From: Combretum micranthum
Taxonomy: Eukaryota; Streptophyta; Magnoliopsida; Myrtales; Combretaceae
Length of the DNA: 64,000 nucleotides
Direction: 5' to 3'
Assembly (NCBI GenBank): GCA_024138025.1
Contig: JAMXBD010000960.1
Span: forward strand, 310,001 to 374,000
Shown: in pieces, positions 11,700-24,402 of the stretch
Layout: every line of letters begins with the position of its first letter
Numbering within the stretch: the first letter of the stretch is position 1
Notes under the pieces: generated by a model
What the model saw: only the letters and a program-made list of their open reading frames with translations
What the model was told of the DNA's origin: nothing
Database searches by the model: none
Program-made: the position numbers and the translations under genes

Positions 11700-13300
11700 A
11701 TTCATTTCTTTTTTGATCCTTTGGTGGCATTTCTTGTAGCCACCTTTTGACGTCTTCTATAATTTTAAGGAAATGATGATGTTGTAGAGAAAGACATCAA
11801 AGATTGAACAGCTTCTGTAAGATTAAGACTTGATGGGTCAAGAGGAGCATATTACTGGGGATTTTGAACAACATCAAGAGGAATGAAAGGAATAAGACTG
11901 AGATAATTGGGGGTTAGTTCATATGGCTTCTTGGTTATGGAATAGAAACTTGTCTCAAATGTCTTTTGATTGATACAACTTCAGGAATTGGTTCTTCTTT
12001 TAAAGGACAGGCTCGATGTGATGAAGCAGAATAAAAAGAAGGCCCATAGGCTTTTTAAGGTGGGGATTCACCATCTGAGGTGAAAATTCCTTTGGTTCCA
12101 TATGAGATATAGCGCTTTAGATCAAGTTTGAATGATTTAAACTTTTCTTCCACAATCTTGAAAATAAAACTTTCAAGTTGTGGTGTGGAGGATTCACCTG
12201 ATCCTTCAAAAACCCTTGGTATTTCTTCCTCATCACTATTGGAACTTGAATCAACCCTAGCATCATCATTAAGTCTAAACTGACCTCCAATTATTAGAAT
12301 GAAATCTTTCTTTTCTTTTGAGACATAGGTTCCTTTCCATGCCTATGCTTTGATCCTTTCCCCTGCTCGAAAGTTTCTAGAGAACCTTTTGTATCTCCTT
12401 TTGACTTCCCCTTAATCTTTGCAATAATGGACTTTCAGTCTATTTTCTTGCTATGTTTTTTATGCAAATAAATTCCTCCATCAACTGAATACCAAAACTT
12501 CTTGTCAAGTTTAATATGCATAGGCTTGAAACTCTTCTCCCCAAATCTTTTAAGACTAATAGGAAACTTAGCCTCTTTTGGAACTTTTATTTTCTTGTAT
12601 TAAAATAGTTCCATCAACAAATTTCCACACATCGTAAATTCTTTATCTCTCCACATTCGTTTGATAATTTTTCTAGGTAAATCAATTTTTATTCCTTTTA
12701 TCATAGCTAGAATTAACAAAGCATCTTCCTTAGTCACAGTAGTAGAACTGCCTTTCCCTGGAAAATACATTCAAGAACAGTTTTATGCAAAATGCATATA
12801 AGCAAATCAAACTCATGGACAAAAATATCTTCATCAGGAAATTCACTTGCTCCATCATTCAAAATTACAAAAAGATCATTTCTTTTCAAAGAAATGTATT
12901 CATTATCATCCTTGTAATCCTTCAGTCCAAAACAATGTATAAGATCTTTTTGAGAGATATTTGTCCTTGTTCCTCTAATAGATGATCTCAATATATCTCT
13001 GTCAAGATGACTCAGATTATTATAGAATTCATCCACCATCTCCAGTTAAACCACATAATGTTCTACATCCTAACTTATCTAGCTAATTATTCCAATAGAA
13101 TCCATTTTTCTTAAAATATTTGAAATCAATCAACGAGCAGTGATGTATTTTTACCTTTTTTGACAAAAGCCTAGGAACAAACTCCTCATGATTTTTTGTT
13201 CTTGTCCTCTTAGATTTCAACTATCCTTTTGTAATTCTTGGATTTTCTTTTTGTTGATCAATTGAGCCATTTCTTTTATTAGACTCCATGGTTGTTTCTT
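11700..13300 (-). pseudogene. Extra 3' reading frame of the copia element ('putative plant transposon protein'-like, broken)
   Basis: After the end of RNase H and before the 3' LTR there is about 2.2 kb more than a standard copia element needs. On the - strand a start near 13289 (MESNKRNGSID) opens a lysine-rich reading frame that soon meets stops. The best piece, 12734-13039, begins MVDEFYNNL and has an IRGTRTN block followed by LIHCFGL. That layout (EFY..L, then RG.., then ..LGL) recalls the N-terminal part of the plant-transposon-protein family found in extra frames of plant retroelements. Sireviruses are known for such a third frame 3' of pol. The function in those elements is unsettled; an envelope-like role has been proposed. 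Here it is dead. The family call is by motif only. Confidence 0.5.
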
Positions 13301-13744
13301 CTTCTTCGTGGTCATTCTTTTTGAATTTTCCTTAGTTATCTTACTACCACGACCAGAGTCCTGAATTAGTTTTCATCTAATTTCTCGAACCCTAGGGGTT
13401 GAAGGTCAAGAGCTTTGAGACAAAGAGGGTTTAGATTATGTGGATTCATCTTCGATTATAATGGGTTCAAAGGATGTAATAGTTTTGAAGTTTTTGTTAG
13501 AGAAATGAAAGAAATTTTCTTGAAGTCATAGAGAAGGTTTGAAAACTTTGAGAGAAAAGAGAGAAAGATTGAGGAATGTTTCCAAAAATCACAGATAGTA
13601 TCTATATATATAATTAAACACTATAACGGAAAAAAATTTTGCACAAATTTTTATAAACGAGCATATCATTATTTAAATTGTTAAAATATCAGATGTATCA
13701 ATTAACAAATGAATAACACAAACAATCACATTTCTAATATATGC

Positions 13745-16700
13745 ATAATGAACCTTCTCTAAAGGTTTTATAAATACATCTACAAATTGATTATCTGTAG
13801 ATACATATTCAACAACAATATTACCATTATTAACATGATCTCTTATAAGGTGATGTCAAATTTCTATATGCTTAGATCTATAATGTTGTACTGGATTTTT
13901 TGTTAAATTAATTACACTTGTATTATCACATTTAATTGGAATATTTTTATATGACAAATCACAATCTTATAATTGTTATTTAATCCAAAGCATTTGAGCA
14001 CAACAATTACCAGTAGAGGCATATTCAGCTTTAGCTATAGAAAAGGTAACTAAATTTTATTTCTTAGAAGACCAAGAAATTAGTTTGTCATTCAAGAATT
14101 GACAAGTACCTAATATACTTTTTCTATCTATTTTGCATCCTACATAATCAACGTTTGAATATCCTGTGAGTTTAAAATTTTTATTTTTAAGATACTAGAT
14201 TCCTAATATAGCAAAACTAGATAGATACTTAAAAATTCTTTTAATATCAAATAAATGTGTCTCAGTTTGTGCATTTTGAAGTTTAGCACATAAGCACACA
14301 CTAAAAAGAGTATCAGCTCTTGATGTAGTTAAATACAATAAAGAACCAATAAGACTTCTATATAATTTATCATTTCCCTTCCTCCCATTCGAATCAAGAT
14401 CTAACCTTGTTAAAGTACTTATAGGTGTGATAGCCCCCTTGCATCCTTCATAGCCAAACTTCTTTAAGAATTGTCTAGTATACTTTTCTTGATGGATAAA
14501 AATCCCATCTTTAGTTTGCTTAATTTGTAGCCCAAGAAAGAATGTCAATTCACCCATCATTGACATTTCAAATTCTGCATGCATTTTCTTTACAAATTCT
14601 TGACAGTACATTTCATTAGTAGAACCAAATATTATATTGTCTACATATATTGACACAACTAAAATATCTTGATTGTATGTTTTAAAAACAAGGTTGTATC
14701 AACATTTCCTATTTGAAAACCTTTTAAAATTAGAAACAAACGTAATCTTTCATACCATGCCCTTATGGCTTGTTTTAAACCATATAAAGCTTTGTTCAAC
14801 TTAAAAACATAGTCATTTTTTAAAGGATCTTCAAAACCAAGAGGTTGTTCAACATAGATATCCTCCTTTATAAAGCCATTTAGAAAAGCAATGTTTAAAT
14901 CCATTTGAAAAAATTTGAAGTTCTTACAACATGGATATGCAAGCATTAAGTGAATTGCTTCTAATCTATTAACAAGTGCATATGTTTCATCAAAGTTAAT
15001 TCCTTCTTCTTGTGAATAATCTTTAGCTACTAATCTTTCTTTATTTCTTATTATTTTGCCATTTTCATCCATTTTGTTCTTAAACACTCATTTTGTTCCA
15101 ATTACAAATGTTTCTTTTGGTCTAAGTACTAGATTCCGTACATTATTTTTTTGAAATTGCTTTAATTCATCTTTCATGGAATCAATCCAACTATTATCAT
15201 TTAAAGCTTCATCAATATTATTAGGTTTAAATTCAGATAACAAAGCAAAATGACTTTCAAAATCTTGTAAACTAGCTATTGCTTTAACACCAGATTGAAC
15301 ATTACCTATCATTTGTTTAGGAGGATGAGCAAATTTATATTTCAAAGCCTTAGAAGTTTCTGGTTCATTCTTTACATTCTAGAGTACCTTCTGTATTTTC
15401 CTATAGGATATGTTATAGGTGACTAGATCCCTGAGTTTCAACAACTGATGCTTCAGACTTAGCTCTGGACCAGATTCTTCTTTAGTAGTGGGTTCCCTTT
15501 CATCATCAGTCTCATCATCCTTTATATCTTCAGCAAACTTAATATTAATTGATTCTTCAATAATTTTAGAAGATTTATTAAACACACAATAAGCACGACT
15601 ATTTAATGAATATCCTAAAAATATAGCTTCATCAAATCTTTTATCAAACTTACTAAAATTAAGAGCATTCTTTTTCACAAAACAATTAGGGCTAAACACA
15701 TGAAAATAAGAAATGTTAAGCTTCTTACCTAAAAAGCATTCATATGCTATTTTAGAGGTCAGGGGCCAAATATATACTCTATTGATGATGTAGCAAGCCG
15801 TGGACACGGCTTCCGCCTAAAAATACTCAATAATAGAACTTTCATTAAACATAGATCTGGTCATTTCTTGTATAAATTTATTCTTGCATTCCATAACTCC
15901 ATTTTGTTGAGGAGTGTATGGAGCTGAGAAATTATGAAAAATACCTTGTTCTTCATAAAAATTAATAAAATGTGCATTTTGAAATTCTTTTCCATGATCA
16001 GTCCGAAGACTAACTATTGAAATTACTTTTTCATTTTGAATTTATTTTGCAAACTTTTGAAAGTAGTCAAAGGCATCTTTCTTAAGTTGTAAGAAAATTA
16101 CCCAAGTATATCTTGAAAAATCATCAACAATTACAACTCCATATTTACTATCACCCATGCTAAGAGTTCTAGTAGGTCCAAATAGATCGAGATGCAACAA
16201 CTTAAGAGGTCTTTTAGTTGATATTTTATTTTTACTTTTGTGTGAAGTAGATACCATTTTATTCTTTAAACATGTATCACATTTTACATCATGTTGAATA
16301 TTAATTCTCGGAAATCCTTTTATATTATTCTTTTGAGATAATTTTTCTAGTTGAGAGAATTAACATGTCCTAACTGTTTATTCCAACAAAAATATGATCA
16401 TTCATAAGTAAAAGACAACAAGTATTCTCAACTTCAATAGATTTTATAAGATATATATTCTGTTTCCTAAAGCCTTCAAATATTTTAATACCATATTCAT
16501 TAAAATCATAGCATTTATCTTGTTAAAAAACCATTTTGTATCCCTCATCGCATTTTTGACTAATGCTAAGTAAATTATGTTTTAAGCCTTTCACAAGATA
16601 AACATTTTCTATGATGTAAGAAGGTATACCAATATCTTCGATTGCAATTATTTTACCATTACTGTCATATCAAAATTTTATATATCCTTTTTCTTCCCAT

Positions 16701-16790
16701 GTTATGTTATTGAATAATGAAGCATTTCCGATTATATGTCTAGAACATCCACTCTCTAAATACGATATTCTTTTGAATTAATCTTCATGC
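13745..16790 (-). pseudogene. Decayed copia pol: protease, integrase, reverse transcriptase, RNase H
   Basis: Reading the - strand from 16790 down, domains appear in copia order. Protease: YLESGCSRHIIGNASLF, where the usual DSG is ESG. Integrase: the first acidic site is in LLHLDLFGPTRT (about 16190), with VDDFSRYTWVIFL after it. The second is in SLRTDHGKEFQNAHF (about 15985), and the third is the E of PQQNGVMECKN (about 15905). Reverse transcriptase: FQMDLNIAFLNG (about 14900), LNKALYGLKQ, and YVDNIIFGST (about 14640), where the catalytic YVDD is YVDN. RNase H: GCKIDRKSILGTCQF and AKAEYAS (about 14110-14020), then DVFIKPLEK near the end. In-frame stops and shifts occur throughout. The RNase H and integrase wording is typical of Sireviruses. 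Confidence 0.88.
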
Positions 16791-16869
16791 TCCTCCAAAA
16801 TTAAAAAAGGATTAAACCTTTTTAGGAACCCAAAAAATTTTAGGTCTTTTATAAGACAATCTCGTTTGA

Positions 16870-18689
16870 TTTCATTGATTCACTTGTTGACTGCTGAGCT
16901 TGTTTCTTTTATAGTAGCAATACTTCTCTATGTGACCAAGTTTATGGCAAAATAAACATGCATAAGAGGTGTTGTTCCAATACCTGGTATTTACCTGTCT
17001 CCAGTTGTTCTGTCTTAAGTGACTTTTGTAATACCATTTGGACCTATTTTGATGGTATCTATAGCAAGGATACCTTTCTCTCAAGATAGCTTCTAGGGTA
17101 TTCTCTGGTATTTCTAATATAGCTTATTTGTACATTATTTGATTTTAATTTATTCTTTTTAACAATAGGCTCAGCATTAACAACTTATTTAGCCTTCACA
17201 AACTCGGTTTTCTTAGGTGCATTTGAACTAAAACCATGTTCATAACCTAAACCATGCTTTTTCTTGATAATCTTTGTGACGAAATTAACATACTTAATTT
17301 TTTATTACTTTCATTGAATTTATTAAAGGTGTTATTTATTGAATTAGATAAATAATCTATTTTAACTTTCAAAACAACAACTTCTTCCTTAAACACATTA
17401 TTTTACCTTTTAAGTTTTTCATTATTAACATGCAACTTTTCATTATCATGCTTCAACATATCATTTTCATCAGCAAGTAAGGAATTTGTTTATTGTAGTC
17501 CGTCTTTTCATTTTTAAGAGCCTTAATCTTGTTATCATACTTAGCTAATTTTATGTTGGCCTTTTTAAGAGCTTTTTCATTTCAGCACGCATGTCATCCT
17601 CAGTTATCTCATCATTAGTTTCAGAATTTACCTTAAAGGCGGCCATAAGGCATGGATTTGCTTCTTCCTGCTCCTCATCTGAATCTTTTGGACTACTCTC
17701 TATGTCATCTAAATCACTCAAATGGCTAACATAGCTTGGCTTTTCTTTTTGTACTTCTCCATCTTCTTTATCAAAGTAGGACATACATATTTGATGTGTC
17801 CTAGCTTTTTGCACTCATGATACTAGATCTCTTTCTTCTCCATTTTCTTTTCTTTTTCCTTGTATGCTTTTCTTGCATCATTTTTCTTGTATTAAGTAGT
17901 TTCTTAAAAACACTAAACTTATTATCTCTTAGCTTCTTAAGAAATTGGTTTAGCTTTTAGGCTATGAGCATTAAGTCTTCTTCTTCGTCATTCTCACTCT
18001 CATCAGATTCAGCTTGAGTAACTACAACTTCCTTAAATTTGAATGCTATTCTTTTAGTACTGCTATCAGGTTCTTGCATGGTTTTTATATGGGGCATATA
18101 CGACATAAGCTTTTCATTTAGTTGACTAAGTGTAAGCATGTTGAGATCTTGAGCTTCTTCAATGGCAGTCTTCTTAGCATCCCATGAACGTGGCAAGATC
18201 TTTAGCATCTTTCTCACCAAATATGGATCAGCAATCTTCTTCCTAAGTGATGCAAGCTCATTCATAATGGCAGTGAACCTATTAAAAGCATCTTTCACAG
18301 ATTCATCAATTTTAAACTTAAACAGTTTATATTTTTTAGTAATAGCATTAATTTTAGTCTTCTTGATGGTGTTAGTTCCTTCATAGGTGTCACACAAGGA
18401 ATCCCATATATCCTTAGTAGTAGCACACGATGAGATCAAATAGAATCTCGATGATGTTATGGCAGTCAAAAGCAAGTTCTTAGCTGTGTTGTTCTTTTCA
18501 ATCTGTTTCTTCTCATCATTAGAGTGTTTATTCTCCATTAATTCGAATCATGTGATCACTAATGTATATCACCTGCCAAGAGTTATAATCATTAACCTTT
18601 ATATATGTCTTCATGCTCATTTTTCAATAAGGAAAATTTGAACCATCAAAGAAAGGAGCACGATTGATTGCAACGTTGTTCTTAACCAT
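16870..18689 (-). pseudogene. Decayed copia gag with two CCHC zinc knuckles
   Basis: The start at 18689 gives MVKNNVAINRAPFFDGSNFPY, the usual opening of Sirevirus-type gag. The next residue, normally Trp, is a stop. A 193-residue piece (17957-18538) covers the gag core (LLLTAITSS, DIWDSLCDTYEGT, RFTAIMNELASL, LPRSWDAKKTAIEEA). A first knuckle near 17780-17830 has lost its first Cys (HECKKLGHIKYVCP). An acidic, low-complexity region follows (17551-17814) with NPCLMA, also typical of the group. A second knuckle at about 16920-16960 is complete: CLFCHKLGHIEKYC. Gag would form the virus-like particle and bind the RNA. Stops and frameshifts make it non-functional. Confidence 0.85.
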
Positions 18690-18713
18690 GTTATTTGGAT
18701 CACTCAAAGAGTT

Positions 18714-18728
18714 AAGCTCTAATACCAA
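18714..18728 (-). other. Primer-binding site (initiator tRNA-Met type) of the copia element
   Basis: The - strand reads TTGGTATTAGAGCTT directly next to the 5' LTR end (TGACA on the - strand). It differs from the usual TGGTATCAGAGC by C to T. Confidence 0.8.
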
Positions 18729-18729
18729 T

Positions 18730-19913
18730 TGTCAGTCCCACTTTTATAATCAAAACATGTGAGAACAAGTTTAGCAATTAAAGCAAAATTGAAAACGAAA
18801 GGAATTAAAAGAGTAGGGAAGAATATCTAAGTCAGCGATATAATGGTTCCACTTTATGCGTCAGTCCACTCTTCCACTCCAAGCCGAGGGCCCCATAATC
18901 CACACGGGTATGTTCCATTAATCCAATCAAAACTTATTTATAAGTAGGTCACAATTCAACACTACTCAGCCTCCATAGATTTAACTTAGCTATTATTGAC
19001 TATAGAGTTTCTACTTGCTAAACAAATCAAAGTGAGGACAGACTATAGTTCCTCCAGTAATCAAGTAATAAAGATTAAAGAAATATGCAGCGAGGAGAAT
19101 TGAGTGCACAAAATCAGTTCAAAGAATTCAACTGAGAGAGAAAGCTTTTGCAGAGTGTTTCTTTTTTGTTTTCGACATCTTCTTCTTTTCCTTTTGAATG
19201 CTCCAATTAAATAATAATCTTCTCTTCTAACATTCAAAAAATCTATTACAAGATGTTAGATAAGCTTCTCCTTAAATGCCGTAGCTTGATATCTTGAATA
19301 TCTTCTCAATTGATATGTTGAAATAAATTTGAAAATGAATGACATTATAAACTTGGATAGATCATAATAAAATGATGCACATTACCTAATATTAATCCTC
19401 AAAATCCGCTTGACATATATCCTAAAATACTTGCTATTTATCTTTCATTTATCCTGTAGAAGATCACGTAGGCCTTGACTGTCATAGACTTCATTGCATC
19501 CCATAACAATTCAACTCATGTTTATCTTGAAGCTTTTGAACATTAATTTGATCCGAATTTCAAATCCTCACGTGCATTGTTGTTCTAAACATATAAGGCA
19601 GTTGTTGTCTTAATGAAAACTTATATAACTTTGTAGCAACGATCACATCAGATATGTAGAGCTTAATCTCGTATTATTCCTTATAAACGTTAATTATCTT
19701 GATTTAATCCCTGTGGATTGTAATCCAACTTAGTGGAACATAAGAATATATTACCCAAATGTATTCATCTTTTGAAGCTGGGCCTTGAAAATCCATTAAC
19801 TCTTAATTTGAAATATACTATGACTATCCTGTGCTTGAAGTCGTGATGAACACGTCTTCCTTCTACAGTACCCTCTAGGTTGAAATAAGCTCATTTTATT
19901 CTCCCAGCATAGT
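18730..19913 (-). repeat. 5' LTR of the copia element, main piece
   Basis: It begins (+ strand) TGTCAGTCCCAC and matches 10031-11290. It stops at the target site ATAGT (19909-19913), where another element has inserted. The LTR resumes at 24229. Confidence 0.88.
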
Positions 19914-20908
19914 TGTAAAGCCCTAAATTTAATTAAGGCATTACCGCAATGTATAATACTTTATGTATTACATGCTCAGGCTCCCTATAATGGTATGTTT
20001 ATTTTGAACATTGCTAACCGATTTTAATTAAAAAATATTTTGTTTAGATTTCTAAAATAATTGGATTTAGTAGCTGTAAATTAAATTTTATAAAGACAAT
20101 TTATAAATCTCTACTCCCATCAGAGTAGACCAACTTTCTAAGAAAGATAACTTTACAAAAACATTTTATAATCTACTCTTATGAGTAAATCAACATTTAC
20201 AAACACTTAGGCACCATTAGACCCTTTAAAAGAAATACAAGCTTAAAAGATAAATCAAGCCCTTTAAAATAAAACATAAACATAATAAAATATATCTTTG
20301 GTCCTAACACACTTCACTTCTCTTCTCAAATCTCCAGGATCGCCCATACCCGAGTTAAACATCATCATCATTAAAACATTATTATCATCATCAGTCCTCA
20401 TCATCATCATCAACAATATCATCAACATCAATCAATAATACCTGGAAAAGACAATAACAACAATAATGAGCTGAATCCCAATACACAGTAACACAGACAT
20501 ACGTGGAATAGCACACGAGCCTAACTAAATGCAATGCACAAATCTCAAGTTATTATTTTCAACTTAAAGTAAACCAAGCAACACTAGAGCACTCACATTC
20601 TAGAACAATCCAAGGGAATCTAGGGGTCCTAAGTAACAGTAGTTGCTCAGGGGGGTTGATATAGGAAGCTCAGGTACCTATATTTCTTATACATAATTGA
20701 GAAAGAGAGAATAGCCTCATCTAGGGTTTACAACGATCTTACACACTATTTATCCCAGTCTATAACATCAATTAGTTCAACCGGCCCCATAAACGTGAAC
20801 TAAAACATGTTACTTCATTCCGGGCCTGAGTAGACATTATGTCGATACCATTTGCCCCATCAACTATCTGCTGAATCACATATAAATTAGCCATTACATC
20901 ATAGCGTA

Positions 20909-21953
20909 TAGGGATGCAACCGGGGTGGGTGATTATAGGGTACCCGTCCGCCCGAACCATTAAAAACCCTATAGGGTCACGGGACGGGTTTGGAAAATTA
21001 CTTGCTGACCCTATAGGGTTTCAGGGCGGGTTCGGGTCATTAAAAAAACCCGATAGGTAACCCGAACCCGTCATAATATAAATAATTTAAAAATTTAAAT
21101 TATTATTCTTATTATGATCTACATATAACCGTCTACCATCATTTTTTTTCTTTTTTAGGGGAAGAAGTTAATTTAGTTTTCTATGTATTACCCCAAGCCT
21201 CACACTTTTCCTTTGGCAAATATGTATTCGTAACTTCGATTCATGGATCCAACCTTTTGCTATATATTGGTTCTAATTACAGATACAAATACATTATATT
21301 TAGAGGCTAACTTATGTAATCATTATTAATGTTATGAGGCGCTTTATTTGTAAAAAATAAAATAAAAGTTAGAATACACGTATTATCATTATAAAAGGAA
21401 AAAAAGAAAAAAAAAAAAGAAAACCTCCGTAAAAGGATTTCCTACTCAGTACGCATTAAAATGACTATATAGATATTTTAAGGGATACCATCAAAAACCC
21501 CCAGTTATAATTGTCAAACATTTCATGGATATTATTTATGTTTATAGGTATGGTTCCTACATATGTATTATGTATATTTTTGTAAGTGAAGTAATGTCTT
21601 TTCATCTACATTTGAAAATCTTCTTATGATAGTTTTAAACCTTTATATTTCTTAATAAAGTTATGGCATATCTTGTAAAATTCATTCAAGTATAGTTGTA
21701 ACTAACTATTATGCTCCTATAAGATAAAATTATCGTTAAATTTTGTAATTTAACTAAGTGTTGAGAAGAAGAAAAAAAAATTAAGTGGATCGCTGGACGG
21801 GGCGGGTCAGGGTCAAAACCCTACAGGGGCGGGTTTGGGTATTGAATAGAAAACCCTGTAGGGTCGCGGGGCGGGTTTGGGAAACCCTATTAGGAAGCGG
21901 GCGGGTTCGGGTCTTATACGACCCGTCCCAAACCCGCCCCGATTGCATCCCTA
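20909..21953. mobile_element. Non-autonomous hAT element, copy 1
   Basis: The inverted ends TAGGGATGCAA (20909-20919) and TTGCATCCCTA (21943-21953) are close to the Ac-type hAT terminus. The flanking 8-mers are ATAGCGTA and ATATCCTA, a 6/8 match. Both subterminal regions are GC-rich and hold repeated CCCTATAGGG or near versions plus 'gggcgggttcgggt'. No transposase reading frame is present. Large parts match the copy at 27948-29141. Confidence 0.85.
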
Positions 21954-22849
21954 ATATCCTATCATTACATCATGGCGTACCATTGCATCATGATAAGGTT
22001 ACCATGCCAATGCATGACAAGGTTACCGCTCTCCAAACTAGATTCAATAGCACAAGCACAAATAATACTCAATTAATTATGTTGTCTTTAAGTTTTAATT
22101 CATTTTAGTATGCCTATCCTAGCATATAACATGCAACTTACTTCATACCTTTCATATTTGAAGTCTAATTAGAAATATAAGACAATCTAGGGCTATCTCA
22201 AAAGATAAATTAGACATCCATGTCTGTTCAATAATTAAACTCATATAAGAAATTGAATTAACTATCCATTTATCTCAAACTTTTATTAAAGCCCTATTTG
22301 ATCAGACACTAAATAGGAACCCCATTATGGCTGCGAAGATCACCCCGCCAAAATACGGACACTTCTTCTTTGTCTGTTAAAGTATTTCTTTTTACTTTGT
22401 TTATGGTATTTTATTACAACAATATCAACAAAGTATTCATTTCTTAAGCAAATGCACATTTGAAACAACATATTTCCAATGTTATCCTAAGGTTTATCAT
22501 AATTCATTAACTAAAGCTAATTATTATTTATAAGCCTATATTACTTTAACTTAGTCAAATTGATTAGAATCCATCATTTAATTCAACTAAAGCTAAGGTG
22601 ATTAAACTTATTTAATCTAATTTATTTTGCTCATTGGAGTCCATTTATTCAAGTTGAACTTAAGTTTATTAATTAAGTTCATTTTATCTTTAGAAACTAT
22701 ATTAACCCGAGTTAATTATTAATCCTATTAATTCATCAGTTCATTCTTAATTATACAAACACTAACATGTTATTTAATCTATCATTAATCTATTTCACTT
22801 TATCTTTATTCCTTCTTTCTTTTTATTTTCTTTTCTTTTAATGAACAGC

Positions 22850-23200
22850 TCTAGGGTAAGGATCAGGCTTGTGATGGAGGTCACTGTCTCCATCACTGGC
22901 CTCATCACGCCCATGATGAAGGCCATCATTACCATTACGGCCTTGCCATGCTCATAACAAGAAGATGACATCCCTTGCACCGCCGTGGTCTAGTCTTTTT
23001 CCTTTTGAAAATTCTTGTTAGTGGAGATCAAGCTCTTCATAACGACCGTAATATAGACCGTGATGTTCATTATATGCAAAAATACACCCATTATTACATT
23101 TTATCACTTGATCATAGGAGATCACGTCCGTTATTCTTCTAAATTTTTATTTTTCGCATATATCACGGGCCATGTTACAGCCATGATGAATATGGGGATC
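22850..23200. repeat. Motif-rich island inside the 19914-24223 LTR
   Basis: Repeated short variants of GGCC, CATCATGG and 'gatcacg' lie between 22860 and 23190 (ggccatcattaccattacgg, ctggcctcatcacgcccatg, cacgggccatgttacagcc). They stand out from the AT-rich surroundings. The position within the LTR resembles that of the GCCGGC island of the related LTR at 4147-6691. Confidence 0.5.
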
Positions 23201-24228
23201 ATGCTACGTTTTTTCTTTATCTTTTACACTAATTCTAATTACTTGTTTTCACCATATATCAACAACAACAACTTGTTATAAACATAGACATGCATAATCT
23301 TGGTTCCTACACACCTCTATATACATATTTACATCTTATCACCACAATTCATTTCATCAAACACTTACTCTACACAAGTATTCACATATATAAGTTTTTA
23401 ACAAACATGTTCATATATCTTTGATTTATCAATATCATCACAAGTTTTACATATTTCTAGTCCTATTCTAACATTCACACACATAAATAATGATTAAAGC
23501 AAGAATAGTAACAAAACTTATTTTTAGAGAAATCCAACATCTTAATTCTTCTACTCTTACTTCTCCTAAGTTATTGGAGTTATTTCTAGCATGATCTTCA
23601 TTCTTTATCTTGTTTCCTATCTTTGATTTTTTTTTTTCTAGAAATATGTTTTATATAGGATATAAGATTTAAACCTTTCTGATAATTATTTTAAGAATCA
23701 TAATTAGTTAGAAAATAATTTGAGAACAAATATATTAACAATTTATAACTTGATACAAAAACACAATTCATAAGTTTAATTTATGAAAATATGATATTTA
23801 ACTTGGGTTTGTGTTTAAAACTAATATTTTTAAATAAGTAATTATTTCAAAAATTAATAAGATCTTGTAAACATAACTAAAGTTTAAAAGTTTAGAAATT
23901 TACTAAACATTTAAAATGTTTGTTTGAGATTTAGAAATTCAAATTTGAGGTAAAATGAGTTTCTTTAAAATGAAAGATTGAATAGAAGTTGGATAGTTTG
24001 ATTTATAAAATCGATGAAAGAAGAAATAGATATTTTGAAAAGAATATTTAAAATCTCAAATCTTAATTTAACCTATTTACTAATTTAATTATATCAAATT
24101 GTCTATTCCTTTCACTATTGTCTACTTATTTTATTTATCTAACTAGGTTCAAAATTAACTATCTATTATATTATTTAGTTAAACCATTTCTAAATTAATT
24201 AGGTGAGAGTTTGGGGTATCTCAATAGT

Positions 24229-24402
24229 CTCTTGATCATACTTCTTAAACTCACTAAACATTGAACATTCTGGATAAGCTTCTAGGTACATTGATACTAT
24301 TCATCATTGTATCTTTTTCATTTAAAATATGCACACTTAATAATTTAATTAGCTCCCTTTTACTTATTTTGTTATCATCAAAACTTTCTTTAGAAAATAA
24401 CA
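24229..24402 (-). repeat. 5' LTR of the copia element, end piece
   Basis: It continues the copia LTR after the inserted element and matches 11291-11455 ('tgatactattcatcattgta' at 24292). It ends AAATAACA. The gypsy LTR resumes at 24403 (ATATTTTGTG). Confidence 0.85.

Larger units (their letters stand above)
19914..24223. mobile_element. LTR insertion inside the copia 5' LTR (probable long solo LTR)
   Basis: It begins TGTAAAGCCCTAAATTT and ends GGGGTATCTCA. It is flanked by the perfect 5-base duplication ATAGT (19909-19913 and 24224-24228). The copia LTR resumes without loss on the other side, as shown by the uninterrupted sister LTR near 11286. Without the hAT element inside it is about 3.26 kb. 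It shares blocks with 4147-6691 and 42644-43600: the acctg-ga block near 20440, 'ggggttgatata' near 20652, and 'atgcctatcctagca' near 22111. No coding region, primer site or internal LTR was recognised, so a solo LTR is the simplest reading. Confidence 0.8.
10031..24402 (-). mobile_element. Ty1/copia retrotransposon, Sirevirus-like, - strand, degenerate
   Basis: Direct repeats 10031-11455 and 18730-19913 + 24229-24402 are its LTRs. A tRNA-Met primer-binding site (18714-18728) adjoins the right LTR on the - strand, and a polypurine tract (11456-11474) adjoins the left LTR. Between them, on the - strand, come gag with zinc knuckles, protease, integrase, reverse transcriptase and RNase H, which is the copia domain order. 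An extra reading frame then follows 3' of pol. It inserted in the 5' LTR of the gypsy element. The flanks GATAT | ... | ATATT fit a target duplication ATATT with one T lost. Many stops and frameshifts make it non-functional. Confidence 0.88.
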
